Position numbers and translations under genes: made by a program. From CBDBCU01 sp965203435 (GTDB taxonomy: Bacteria; Chloroflexota; Dehalococcoidia; Lucifugimonadales; UBA3495): a stretch of 64,000 nt of DNA. The notes beneath the pieces were generated by a model, which saw nothing but the letters and a program-made list of their open reading frames with translations, was not told where the DNA came from and searched no databases. The DNA lies in assembly GCA_965203435.1 (NCBI GenBank), contig CBDBCU010000001.1, positions 483,502-547,501 on the forward strand, written 5' to 3'. This document shows positions 31,686 through 39,807 of this stretch, one piece after another (positions within the stretch are counted from its first letter, which is position 1; each line of letters begins with the position of its first letter).

Positions 31686-32210
31686 TCATTCCAGGTCAAC
31701 ATCGCCGCTTTGCCCGCCGCGCTTGCGAACCAGCCGCACCGCGTCAATCCGCATCCCCCGGTCCACGGCCTTGCACATATCGTACACCGTCAGGGCGGCG
31801 ATGGTTACGGCGGTCAGGGCTTCCATTTCCACCCCGGTTTTGCCGGAAGTGCTGGCGGTGGCGGTTATGTTGACCCGGCTTTGGGCTTCATCCAGTTCCA
31901 AATCCACATCCACCCGGTTCAGCGGCAGGGGATGGCACAGGGGGATCAGTTCGGCGGTACGCTTGGCCCCCATAATGCCGGCCAGTTGCGCGATGGTCAA
32001 GGCATCGCCCTTTTTGACCAGGCCCTCTTGAATTAGTTTTAGGGTATCCCGCTGCATCAGCAACGAACCCCGGGCCACCGCTTCCCGGTCCGTAACCGGT
32101 TTCCCGCCCACATCCACCATCCGCGCCCGGCCCTGTTCATCCAGATGGGTGAGGGACGGAATGGATGGCGGCGCGGCGGCGGTTTCCGCCGGGGGATTGA
32201 AAGTAGTCAT
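31686..32210 (-). CDS. moaC: Cyclic pyranopterin monophosphate synthase
   Basis: MoaC completes cPMP formation in molybdenum cofactor synthesis, acting on the MoaA product. The 174-residue protein has LTHLDEQGRARMVDVGGKPVTDREAVARG, then MGAKRTAELIPLCHPLPLN (with the catalytic His) and GKTGVEMEALTAVTIAALTVYDMCKAVDRGM. The start is ATG 32210 with GGAGG 8 bases upstream. It lies downstream of the Zn-module protein and moaA on the same strand, forming a cofactor gene group. Confidence 0.95.
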   Translation of the reverse strand: MTTFNPPAETAAAPPSIPSLTHLDEQGRARMVDVGGKPVTDREAVARGSLLMQRDTLKLIQEGLVKKGDALTIAQLAGIMGAKRTAELIPLCHPLPLNRVDVDLELDEAQSRVNITATASTSGKTGVEMEALTAVTIAALTVYDMCKAVDRGMRIDAVRLVRKRGGQSGDVDLE

Positions 32211-32264
32211 AGCAGCGGCCTCCGGCAATCAGGGTGACTCTTATCGGGAGATGGTACCCCGGTT

Positions 32265-32819
32265 TTATGCGCCCTTGCCGGTATGGAGCAGGGATCCCGA
32301 CCGGTCAACGCAGCGTTCACAGACCCGGTAGCCGGAGGATTCCGCTTCCTTTTGATTGGCAAACGCGCGGTAGGGCCGGCCGGAGTTCAGGATCGTGGCG
32401 GCGTAGCGGCAGGAACGCTGGTGATAGGTTTTGCTGCCCTTGGCGGTGGCGACATAGCCTACCGGGACGGCCGCATCCGCGCAGCGGCGGCAGGATTTGC
32501 GGCCATCGGCTTCGGCCGCTTCCCGGGTGGGATAGAAAGCGCCGGCGTGGATTCGCTGGGCATAATAGCAAGTGCGGCGGTGGTAAGTTTTGGCGCTATT
32601 GCCGTTGCGGGCGGCGACAAAATCCCCGCAATCGCTTGCCGCCACGGCCGCCGGGGCCGGTTTGGCCGCCGCCGGTTTTATCGCCGCCGCAACCGCCGAT
32701 TCCATAGTCGGCAAGGGCGCGGCAACCGGCTCGCCGCCCTGCTCCAGCAGGGAGACGCGGCGGCGCAGTTCGGCCACTTCCTCCTGCAAAGCCTGCAAGG
32801 CCCGGTCGCGGTTATCCAT
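32265..32819 (-). CDS. Coiled-coil protein with two Ada-type zinc-binding modules
   Basis: A 184-residue protein. An N-terminal coiled coil (RDRALQALQEEVAELRRRVSLLEQ) and an Ala/Pro linker lead to two tandem modules: VAARNGNSAKTYHRRTCYYAQRI...CRRC and VATAKGSKTYHQRSCRYAATIL...CERC. Each has YHxxxCxYA...CxxC, as in the Ada_Zn_binding-like module found at the C-terminus of some nucleases. Each probably holds one zinc; the coiled coil suggests a dimer. Function is unknown. It sits between moaA and moaC on the same strand. Confidence 0.7.
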   Translation of the reverse strand: MDNRDRALQALQEEVAELRRRVSLLEQGGEPVAAPLPTMESAVAAAIKPAAAKPAPAAVAASDCGDFVAARNGNSAKTYHRRTCYYAQRIHAGAFYPTREAAEADGRKSCRRCADAAVPVGYVATAKGSKTYHQRSCRYAATILNSGRPYRAFANQKEAESSGYRVCERCVDRSGSLLHTGKGA

Positions 32820-32866
32820 AGTTCCCGACCTCCAAAAACCGATTTTCCCGGGCGGCCCGGCTTATA

Positions 32867-33904
32867 TTAGCCGCCAATCTGGTACATTTCCACCTTGGGC
32901 CGGCGGTTCTGCAAGGGGGCCAGTTCCGTCCGTTCCTCGGAATAGCGGTCGGCCCGGCGGCTCCAGAGGGTTTCGATGCGGGCGGTCAATTCATCATCGG
33001 TAGCCCCGGCCCGCAGGGGTTCCCGCAAATCCAGCCCATTGGCGGCAAAGAGGCAGGTATAGAGTTTGCCGTCGGTGGACAGGCGGGCCCGGGTGCAGTC
33101 GCCGCAGAAGGGCTGGGTTACTGAAGCGATAACGCCGATTTCGCCCGTCCCATCCCGGTAACGATAGCGGTTGGCAACTTCGCCCCGGTAGTTGCCGGCC
33201 AGCGGCTCCAAGGGCAGTTCGGCGTCGATGCGGCGGATGATTTCGGCGGCCGGCACCACTTCGTCCCACTTCCAGCCGTTGCGATTGCCCACATCCATAT
33301 ACTCAATAAAGCGCACAATGTGACCGCTGCCCTGGAAATGGCGGGCCAGGGCAACGATGGTATGGTCGTTGACCCCTTTCTGCACCACGGCGTTGATTTT
33401 GAGCGGCGCCAAGCCCACGGTCGCCGCCGCGTCTATTCCCTCTAGAACCCGCTGTACCGGAAAGCCCCGGCCGTTCATCCGCCGGAAAATGTCATCATCC
33501 AGGGTATCCAGGCTGACGGTTATGCGCTGCAAGCCGGCGTCTTTGAGTTGCCGGGCCTGCTGCGGCAGTAGGTAGCCGTTGGTGGTCAAGGTCAAATCCA
33601 GGGACGGGTCGAGGGCGGCCAGCATGGCGATAAGCCGGTGCAGGTTGGTACGCAGCAGCGGTTCGCCGCCGGTTATCCGCAGCTTGTTGACGCCCAAGGC
33701 AACGAACCGGCGGGACAGGCGGGCGATTTCCTCAAAGGTCAGGATTTCCCCTTTGGGCAGGAACTGGTAGCTTTCGCCGAAAATTTCGGCCGGCATACAG
33801 TAGGCGCAGCGAAAGTTGCACCGGTCGGTAACGGAAATCCGCAAATCCCGCAAGGGGCGGTTAAAGCTGTCGGTAAGCACTGCTTTTGCCGTGTCGGTCA
33901 TCAT
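32867..33904 (-). CDS. moaA: GTP 3',8-cyclase (molybdenum cofactor biosynthesis)
   Basis: MoaA is the radical SAM enzyme that starts molybdenum cofactor synthesis by rearranging GTP. The 345-residue protein has the SAM cluster CNFRCAYC, ITGGEPLLR, TTNGYLL and, near the C-terminus, the second 4Fe-4S site FCGDCTRARLSTDGKLYTCLF. It ends in GG, needed for activity in the family. It starts 2 bases after the rdgB stop, so translation is probably coupled. Confidence 0.96.
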   Translation of the reverse strand: MMTDTAKAVLTDSFNRPLRDLRISVTDRCNFRCAYCMPAEIFGESYQFLPKGEILTFEEIARLSRRFVALGVNKLRITGGEPLLRTNLHRLIAMLAALDPSLDLTLTTNGYLLPQQARQLKDAGLQRITVSLDTLDDDIFRRMNGRGFPVQRVLEGIDAAATVGLAPLKINAVVQKGVNDHTIVALARHFQGSGHIVRFIEYMDVGNRNGWKWDEVVPAAEIIRRIDAELPLEPLAGNYRGEVANRYRYRDGTGEIGVIASVTQPFCGDCTRARLSTDGKLYTCLFAANGLDLREPLRAGATDDELTARIETLWSRRADRYSEERTELAPLQNRRPKVEMYQIGG

Positions 33905-33906
33905 GG

Positions 33907-34527
33907 TTAGCGGCCAAGGGTATCAGCCAGCAATCGTTGCAAGGCTGGGACGGCCCGGCCGGCGGCGTCAGCCCGGTGGCTGATCCGATTCTTTTCCGCC
34001 AGGGGCAGCTGCGCCAGCGTCCGCCGCAAAGACGGCAGACAAAAAACCGGGTCATAGCCGAAACCGTCTTGGCCCTGGGGATTATATTGTATCATCCCGG
34101 CCACCGAACCTACTACCGAAACTTCGGCCCCTTGGGGATGGCGCATAGCGATAACGCAGCGGAAACGGGCGGTGCGCTGAACCCAGGGTATCCCTTGCAG
34201 GTTTGCCAATAGCAGGTTGACCCGGTCAACATCCGTGGTGCAAGCCGCGCCGCCGTAACGGGCCGAATGGATGCCCGGCGCGCCGCCCAAAGCGTCGACT
34301 TCCAAGCCGGAGTCGTCGGACAGGGTAAGCAAGCCGGACAGGGCGGCGTAAGCGCGGGCTTTCAGCCAAGCATTTTCGGCAAAGGTAAGGCCGGTTTCCG
34401 CCACTTCCTGGGCAATGCCCACCTCGGAAAGGGATACCAAAGGCAAGGCAATATCCCGCAACAGTTCCCGGTACTCCCGCACCTTGCCGGGGTTATGGGT
34501 GGCAATCAGCAGTTGGGGTTGGGTCAA
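33907..34527 (-). CDS. rdgB: dITP/XTP pyrophosphatase (RdgB/HAM1)
   Basis: This house-cleaning enzyme removes deaminated purine nucleotides (dITP, XTP) by hydrolysing them to monophosphates. The 206-residue protein shows IATHNPGKVREY, TFAENAWLKARAYA, LSDDSGLEVDALGGAPGIHSARY, GFGYDPVFCLP and ISHRADA, the complete family set. Start is TTG 34527 with AAAGGA 6 bases upstream; an upstream frame from 34596 is unlike RdgB and runs into a repeat. It is the first gene of the rdgB-moaA pair. Confidence 0.94.
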   Translation of the reverse strand: MTQPQLLIATHNPGKVREYRELLRDIALPLVSLSEVGIAQEVAETGLTFAENAWLKARAYAALSGLLTLSDDSGLEVDALGGAPGIHSARYGGAACTTDVDRVNLLLANLQGIPWVQRTARFRCVIAMRHPQGAEVSVVGSVAGMIQYNPQGQDGFGYDPVFCLPSLRRTLAQLPLAEKNRISHRADAAGRAVPALQRLLADTLGR

Positions 34528-34560
34528 AGCGTATCCTTTCAGTTTCCCCTTAATTGCGGG

Positions 34561-34636
34561 GATTCGTCTTTCAAGCCGTTCCAAGGAATCCGGCAACCAG
34601 TTCAGGATGACCCTTCAACAGGTTCAGGATAGGCGG
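34561..34636. repeat. Diverged tandem repeat cores between CoA transferase and rdgB
   Basis: Three drifted core fragments follow each other: CGTCTTTCAAGCCGTTC, AACCAGTTCAGGATGA and CCCTTCAACAGGTTCAGGATA, then GGCGG. It is a decayed version of the repeat family. Confidence 0.55.
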
Positions 34637-34690
34637 TGGGATACCCTACCATCGCACAAAACCCTTTATCGGGCCGGGCTAACCCGGCGG

Positions 34691-35944
34691 TCAGATAATG
34701 CCTTTAGCCGCCAGTTCTTGCAGGGTATCCTCGGCGCAGCCCAGCCAGGAGCCGTACACCTGGCGGTTATGTTCGCCCAGCCGGGGGCCGGCGTGTTGCA
34801 CGGCGCCGGGGGTATGGCTGAACTTGGGGATGATGCCGGGCATCAGAGTTGGCCCCAATTCCGGATCGTCCACCCTCAGCACATCCTCCCGGGCCTGATA
34901 GTGGGGGTCTTGCACAATCTGCGCGCTGTTATAGACCGGGCCGACCACGCCGCCGGCCGGCACCAGTTGCGCCAGTAGTTGGGTCAAGGAACGCTGCCCC
35001 AGCCAGTATTGGAGGATTTCATTCAGGGCATCCTTGTTTTCCAGACGGGCAGCGTTGTCTTTGAACCGGGCATCGGCCAGCAGTTCCGGCAATTCCATAG
35101 CCTGGGCCAATCGTTCCCAAGTGCTTTGGGAAGTGGCCGACAAGCCCAGCCAATGGTCATCGCCGGTGCGGTACAGGCTGCGGGGGGCGGCGTCGGGAAA
35201 ATCGTTGCCTACCCGCTCCCGGACAATGCCCAGCCGGTCAAACATCGGAATATGGGGAATGCAGAGGCGGAACAGCGGCTCAAAGAGGCTGACATCGATG
35301 ACTTGACCGGGCCGGGAGGGGCCATCATTTCCGTATCCGGCGGCCGGGGAGTCCCGGTGATAGAGGGCCATCATCCCGGCCAGAGCGCCGAAAACCCCGG
35401 CGATTTCGTCGGCCAGGGGAATGGGCGGCAAGACCGGCGGGGTGTCGGGAAAGCCGGTCATTCCAATGTAGCCGCTCATACACTCGGCGATAGTGCCAAA
35501 GCCGGGGCGGTCTTTATAGGGGCCGGTCTGCCCGAAACCGGAAAAGCGCAGGATAATCAGGCCGGGATTAACCTGATGCAGTTCCGCCGGCCCCAAGCCC
35601 CAGCGTTCCATAGCCCCGGGCCGGAAACCCTCAATCAGCAGGTCGGCTTGCCCGGCCAGGGCTTTCAGCATTTCCTGCCCTTCAGCCCGGCTCAGGTCCA
35701 GGGTGACCGATTGCTTGTTGCGGGAATGGACTTTCCACCAGAGGGATACGCCGTTGACGAAAGGCCCCCACTGGCGGAGGGGATCGCCGCTACCGGGCCG
35801 CTCTACCTTGACCACTTCCGCGCCAAAGTCGGCTAACAGGCTGCTGGCGGTGCCGCCGGCCACGATGATGGACAAGTCCAGAATCTTTAAGCCTTGCAGC
35901 GGGCCGAAAGAGCCGGCCGCTTTGCCATTGTCCGATTCAGTCAT
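34691..35944 (-). CDS. CaiB/BaiF family (family III) CoA transferase
   Basis: A 417-residue family III CoA transferase. PLQGLKILDLSIIVAGGTASSLLADFGAEVVKVERPGSGDP is the standard N-terminus. SRNKQSVTLDLSRAEGQE and LILRFSGFGQTGPYKDRPGFGTIAECMSGYIGMTG follow. In formyl-CoA transferase the Asp after PGY/PGF is the catalytic residue; here that place is Gly (PGFGTIAE). The enzyme would move CoA between carboxylic acids. Its ATG overlaps the stop of the upstream hydrolase gene by one base, indicating coupled translation, so the two proteins probably work on the same substrate. Confidence 0.9.
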   Translation of the reverse strand: MTESDNGKAAGSFGPLQGLKILDLSIIVAGGTASSLLADFGAEVVKVERPGSGDPLRQWGPFVNGVSLWWKVHSRNKQSVTLDLSRAEGQEMLKALAGQADLLIEGFRPGAMERWGLGPAELHQVNPGLIILRFSGFGQTGPYKDRPGFGTIAECMSGYIGMTGFPDTPPVLPPIPLADEIAGVFGALAGMMALYHRDSPAAGYGNDGPSRPGQVIDVSLFEPLFRLCIPHIPMFDRLGIVRERVGNDFPDAAPRSLYRTGDDHWLGLSATSQSTWERLAQAMELPELLADARFKDNAARLENKDALNEILQYWLGQRSLTQLLAQLVPAGGVVGPVYNSAQIVQDPHYQAREDVLRVDDPELGPTLMPGIIPKFSHTPGAVQHAGPRLGEHNRQVYGSWLGCAEDTLQELAAKGII

Positions 35945-36828
35945 CAGCCGCCCCTTTCCAATTCACTATTGTCGCTAGTGTCGCTGAAAAATGCGCGGAT
36001 TTCCGCTAATACCGCCGCCGGATGTTCCATAGGCAGAAAGTGGCTGCCCAGGCCCATCGGCTTGACCTGCGCCCCGGCGACCAATTCCTGAAAGCGGCGG
36101 ACGCCGGCATCATGCCAGGTCTGCGCGCCGGGATAGTTTCCCAACAGCAGCAGAAAATCCCCGGTCAATCCTTGCAGGTAACGGGATACCGACAGTTCAT
36201 CCCGCTGCTCGTAAAAGACGGCTTCTACGGCCGGAGGGCATTTCAACTCGGCCCGGCCGTCAGGCAAGCAACGGACGCCGCCGTCGATGAAGGCTTGAAA
36301 GGCGGTTTCGGTCCAATCCTTAAAGGCCGCCCGGTGGCGATAGCCGGCGTACATTGCCGCCTTGCTTTCCCAGATGGCGCGTTTTTGCCGGGCGCTCCGG
36401 GCGCGGGCTTGCAACTCCCCCGGCGGGGCGTTGGCCGGGCTTTCTCCTACCCGGGTTTCGACCAGAACCGCCTGCTCGATGCGTCCCGGCAGCAGGGACG
36501 CGGCGATAAGGATTGCCAAGCCGCCGGAGGAATGGCCTACCGCCCGCAACCGGGCAAATCCCATTTCCTGGATGATCGCCGCCAAATCCTGCCCGGCCAA
36601 CGCGAAACTGTAGCCCCGATGGTCGGAGGGTTCGGTATCCCCATGCCCCCGCTGGTCAAACGCCAGTACCCGATAGTCCTCGGCCAATTCCTGGGCGATG
36701 GGCTGCCAGGGCCGGGCGCACAGGCCGGTGGCGTGGAGTAGCAGCAGCGGCGGATTTTCCGGGCGGCCCCATTCCAGATAATGATGTTTGATGCCGTTGA
36801 CGGCAATGTAACGGCTGGCCGGTTTCAT
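35944..36828 (-). CDS. Alpha/beta hydrolase
   Basis: A 294-residue alpha/beta hydrolase. LLLHATGLCARPWQ, FDQRGHGDTEPS, the nucleophile elbow GHSSGG and a late GSHFLPMEHP are present. It is a paralogue of the hydrolase at 11266-12141: both carry RAxW(D/E)S(R/K)xAMYxxYRxR and LPDGRAELKCP in the cap region. The oxyanion part HATGLC replaces the usual HG. ATG 36828 is chosen by homology; upstream sequence is not conserved. It is coupled to the CoA transferase gene. Substrate unknown. Confidence 0.88.
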   Translation of the reverse strand: MKPASRYIAVNGIKHHYLEWGRPENPPLLLLHATGLCARPWQPIAQELAEDYRVLAFDQRGHGDTEPSDHRGYSFALAGQDLAAIIQEMGFARLRAVGHSSGGLAILIAASLLPGRIEQAVLVETRVGESPANAPPGELQARARSARQKRAIWESKAAMYAGYRHRAAFKDWTETAFQAFIDGGVRCLPDGRAELKCPPAVEAVFYEQRDELSVSRYLQGLTGDFLLLLGNYPGAQTWHDAGVRRFQELVAGAQVKPMGLGSHFLPMEHPAAVLAEIRAFFSDTSDNSELERGG

Positions 36829-36865
36829 TCCTGTTTCCAGTTTTGATGGCAAGGCTGCGGCGTCT

Positions 36866-36895
36866 ATTCTAATAGCAATGGCCCCGGTTAGCCAA
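36866..36895 (-). promoter_or_regulatory. Possible promoter of the hydrolase-CoA transferase pair
   Basis: TTGGCT (36890-36895) and TAGAAT (36866-36871) on the minus strand with an 18-base spacer. Confidence 0.4.
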
Positions 36896-36931
36896 TGCCC
36901 GGTTGCATAAATTCCCTTCGGTTGCGGACGA

Positions 36932-37074
36932 TTCATCCTTCAACAAGTTCAGGATGAGCGGAAAAACGACCGTCGGGTGGCAGGATGAGCGGAAAAACGA
37001 CCGTCGGGTGGCAGGGTGAGCGGAAAAACGACCGCCGGATGGCAGGATGAGCGATAAAACGACCGCCGGATAAG
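36932..37074. repeat. Repeat core followed by four 31-bp tandem units
   Basis: A perfect core (36932-36961) continues into tandem units beginning AGGATGAGCGGAAAAACGAC at 36951, 36982, 37013 and 37044, exactly 31 bases apart. The last unit is slightly changed. The array fills the gap between the divergent hydrolase gene and the nuo operon. The unit again starts with the right half of the palindrome. Confidence 0.85.
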
Positions 37075-37141
37075 GGGAAAACAATAACCGGGAGCAAGCG
37101 GCGACTTTTGACTTTTTCCCCAATCCGCCGGCAAAGGCTTG

Positions 37142-37150
37142 TGTTATAAT
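37142..37150 (+). promoter_or_regulatory. Extended -10 promoter of the nuo operon
   Basis: TGT-TATAAT, an extended -10 box with perfect TATAAT, 39 bases before the nuoA ATG. A TTGACT further upstream (37108-37113) is too distant to be its -35 box. Confidence 0.65.
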
Positions 37151-37188
37151 GGGCGGGCCTAATCGCCAAAGCGAGGTTCCGGGGTAAA

Positions 37189-37575
37189 ATGCTTGAGGAT
37201 TATTTTCGGCAATATGGGCTGGTCGCCCTCTTGGCGGTGGTGGCTATTGCCGTGCCGGTCAGTATGTTGGCTTTGTCCGGGCTGGCTTCGCGGCTGGGAC
37301 TGCGGCCCCAGAACCCGACGCCGGTCAAGCTGGAAACTTACGAGTGCGGGGTGCAGACCATCGGCGGGGCGTGGCATCGCTTCCATTTCCGCTACTACCT
37401 GTACGCCATCCTGTTCGTCATTTTCGATGTCGAGGTGGTGTTTCTGTACCCTTGGGCGGCCAAGTTCCTCGGCTTGGAACTGTTCGCCCTGATTGAAATG
37501 GGCGTATTCGTCGCCATCCTGCTGGTGGGCTGGGCCTATGCCTGGCGCAAGCGGGATCTGGAATGGGCTCGTTAG
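37189..37575 (+). CDS. nuoA: NADH-quinone oxidoreductase subunit A
   Basis: A 128-residue membrane subunit of complex I with three transmembrane helices. TPVKLETYECGVQTIGGAWHRFHFRYYLYAILFVIFDVEVVFLYPWA is the conserved block of NuoA; the Cys lies in the loop near the quinone site. It starts the 12-gene operon and overlaps nuoB by 13 bases. Confidence 0.95.
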   Translation: MLEDYFRQYGLVALLAVVAIAVPVSMLALSGLASRLGLRPQNPTPVKLETYECGVQTIGGAWHRFHFRYYLYAILFVIFDVEVVFLYPWAAKFLGLELFALIEMGVFVAILLVGWAYAWRKRDLEWAR

Positions 37576-38228
37576 AGGATAGGTTGAAAATGGTGGAACT
37601 GCCGCAATCCGGGGGGCCGCTGCAAGACCGCACCTGGGACCTTGACCGGGAGGAGGGGAGGACGGTCAACGACCTGCGGGCGGTAGCCGCGGCCCCCCTG
37701 GAAACCCCGTCCCTGGCCGTCCCGGAGGACCTGAAACAGAACCTGCTGGTCACTTCGGTGGACGCGCTGGTCAACTGGGGCCGCAAGTCGGCCCTGTGGC
37801 CGGTTTCCTTTGGCCTGGCCTGCTGCGCCTTTGAGATGATGGCGACGGCGATGGGCCGTTTCGACATTGCCCGTTTCGGAATGGAAGCCTTTCGCGCTTC
37901 CCCCCGCCAGGCCGACCTGATGATTGTGGCCGGCACCGTTACCTGGAAAATGGCGCCGCCGATCAAGCGCATCTACGATCAGATGGCCGACCCCAAGTGG
38001 GTTATCGCGATGGGGGTCTGCGCCACCAGCGGCGGCCCGTACTATGGTTCCTACAGCGTGGTGCCGGGAGTGGATCATATCGTCCCGGTGGATGTGTATG
38101 TTCCCGGCTGCCCGCCGCGGCCCGATGCCCTGCTTTACGGCATTATGGAACTTCACGAAAAGATCAAGAAGTACCATCACCTCCGCAAAACGGCCGCGCC
38201 GCCGGCCGCCGGAGAGGGGCAATCCTGA
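37563..38228 (+). CDS. nuoB: NADH-quinone oxidoreductase subunit B
   Basis: A 221-residue subunit carrying cluster N2, which hands electrons to quinone. GLACCAFEMMA, GVCATSGGPY and VPGCPPRPDALLYG supply the four Cys ligands (CC, C, C). The N-terminal 60 residues are a non-conserved extension. nuoB overlaps nuoA, and its TGA shares a base with the nuoC ATG. Confidence 0.96.
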   Translation: MGSLEDRLKMVELPQSGGPLQDRTWDLDREEGRTVNDLRAVAAAPLETPSLAVPEDLKQNLLVTSVDALVNWGRKSALWPVSFGLACCAFEMMATAMGRFDIARFGMEAFRASPRQADLMIVAGTVTWKMAPPIKRIYDQMADPKWVIAMGVCATSGGPYYGSYSVVPGVDHIVPVDVYVPGCPPRPDALLYGIMELHEKIKKYHHLRKTAAPPAAGEGQS

Positions 38229-38671
38229 TGGCGCTGCACGAGCTGACCGGCGCGGAATTGGCCGCTCGGCTGACCGCCGCCTTGCCCGCGGCGGTAGCCG
38301 GGTATGAGGACACCGCCGTATGGGTTCACCCGGCCGGGCTGGCGGCCGCCGCCGCCGTTCTCAAGGAGGATCCGGAACTGGATTTGCAGTTTCTGAATTC
38401 GGTCAGCGCGGTGGATTTCGTGGAGCATTTCGACCTGGTCTATCATTTGACTTCCCTGCGCCGCCGGCACACTGCCGTGATGAAAGCCCGGCTGTACGGC
38501 CGGGAGGAACTGGCCGCGCCGTCGGTTTATGGGGTCTGGCGGGGGGCCGACTTTCAGGAACGGGAAATCTGGGATTTGATGGGGGTGCGCTTTGACGGCC
38601 ATCCCAATATGAAGCGCATTATGCTGTGGGAGGGCTTTGACGGCCATCCCCTGCGGAAGGATTTCCTGTAG
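38228..38671 (+). CDS. nuoC: NADH-quinone oxidoreductase subunit C
   Basis: A 147-residue peripheral-arm subunit. LQFLNSVSAVDFVEHFDLVYHLTSLRRRH and WRGADFQEREIWDLMGVRFDGHPNMKRIMLWEGFDGHPLRKDF match the NuoC (30-kDa) family. ATG 38228 overlaps the nuoB stop and has GAGAGGGG upstream. It is separate from nuoD, not fused. Confidence 0.94.
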   Translation: MALHELTGAELAARLTAALPAAVAGYEDTAVWVHPAGLAAAAAVLKEDPELDLQFLNSVSAVDFVEHFDLVYHLTSLRRRHTAVMKARLYGREELAAPSVYGVWRGADFQEREIWDLMGVRFDGHPNMKRIMLWEGFDGHPLRKDFL

Positions 38672-38700
38672 GCCGGCCGGGCCGGGCGGGCGGAAAAAGC

Positions 38701-39807
38701 ATGACCCTACGCACTGAACCGATGACCGTCAATGTGGGGCCGCAGCATCCCAGCACCCATGGAGTGTTCCGGGTGCGGGTTACTTTTGACGGCGAGGAAA
38801 TCGTCGAGGTGGAGCCGGTGTTCGGCTACCTGCACCGGGGCACCGAAAAGCTGGCCGAGGAGCGCAACTATGTCCAGGTCGTTACCCTGACCGACCGCCT
38901 GGACTACACTTCCTCGATGATTAACAATCAGGCTTACTGCCTGGCGGTGGAGCAGCTGCTGGGCGTGGAGCCGCCGCCGCGGGGCAAGTATCTGCGGACC
39001 TTGACCGCCGAGTTGCAGCGCATTGCCAGCCATCTGATTGCCGTCGGCTTTTTCGTGCAGGAATTGGGGGCCTTGGGAACGCCGCTGATGTATAGTTTCC
39101 GCAGCCGGGAGCGGATCCTGGAGCTTTTCGAGATGCTGTGCGGGGCGCGGATTACGGTCAGCTATATGCGGCCCGGCGGCGTCTTTGCCGATGCGCCGCC
39201 GGAGTTCTGGCCGGCCCTGGAGCGGTTTCTGGCCGATTTTGCCGGAGAGTTCGCCGAAATCGAGCAGCTGCTCCTGGAAAACGAAATCCTGATGATGCGA
39301 ACCCGGGGGATCAGTCCCCTGCCGGCGGATGTGGCAATTAACTGTTCGGTCAGCGGGCCGGTATTGCGGGCCAGCGGCGTGGCTTGGGACTGGCGCAAAG
39401 AGGAACCTTATGATGCCTACGACCGGATGGAGTTCGAGGTGCCGGTAGGCGGCAACGGGGACAACTACGATCGCTTTTGGGTGCGGATGCAGGAAATTCA
39501 TCAGAGTCTCCGCATCGTCCGCCAGTGCATTGAGCAGATTGAGCCGGGGCCGGTACGCTTGGATTTGCCGTTGGTATTGCGGCCGGAAGCCGGGCGGGAA
39601 GCCTACGGGCGGGTCGAGGCGTCCAAGGGGGAATTGGGCTTTTACCTGGTCAGCGATGGCGGGGTAGCGCCCTATCGCTGCAAAATCCGCTCGCCGTCCC
39701 TGATTAACCTGACCATTACCGAGCAGCTGCTGGTGGGCTGGAAACTGGCCGATATGATTGTTTCCCTGGGTAGCGTGGACATCAATATGGGGGAGGTTGA
39801 CCGGTGA
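38701..39807 (+). CDS. nuoD: NADH-quinone oxidoreductase subunit D
   Basis: A 368-residue 49-kDa-type subunit, lining the quinone chamber. NVGPQHPSTHGVFRVRVTFDGE, YLHRGTEKLAEERNY, RLDYTSSMINNQAYCLAVE and YRCKIRSPSLINL are characteristic; the His of HPSTHG contacts quinone in the family. It precedes nuoH with a four-base GTGA overlap. Confidence 0.96.
   Translation: MTLRTEPMTVNVGPQHPSTHGVFRVRVTFDGEEIVEVEPVFGYLHRGTEKLAEERNYVQVVTLTDRLDYTSSMINNQAYCLAVEQLLGVEPPPRGKYLRTLTAELQRIASHLIAVGFFVQELGALGTPLMYSFRSRERILELFEMLCGARITVSYMRPGGVFADAPPEFWPALERFLADFAGEFAEIEQLLLENEILMMRTRGISPLPADVAINCSVSGPVLRASGVAWDWRKEEPYDAYDRMEFEVPVGGNGDNYDRFWVRMQEIHQSLRIVRQCIEQIEPGPVRLDLPLVLRPEAGREAYGRVEASKGELGFYLVSDGGVAPYRCKIRSPSLINLTITEQLLVGWKLADMIVSLGSVDINMGEVDR

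Noticed and set aside
36951..37074. CRISPR array
   Set aside because: Units are directly adjacent 31-bp copies without variable spacers, and no cas genes are nearby; they derive from the interspersed repeat.
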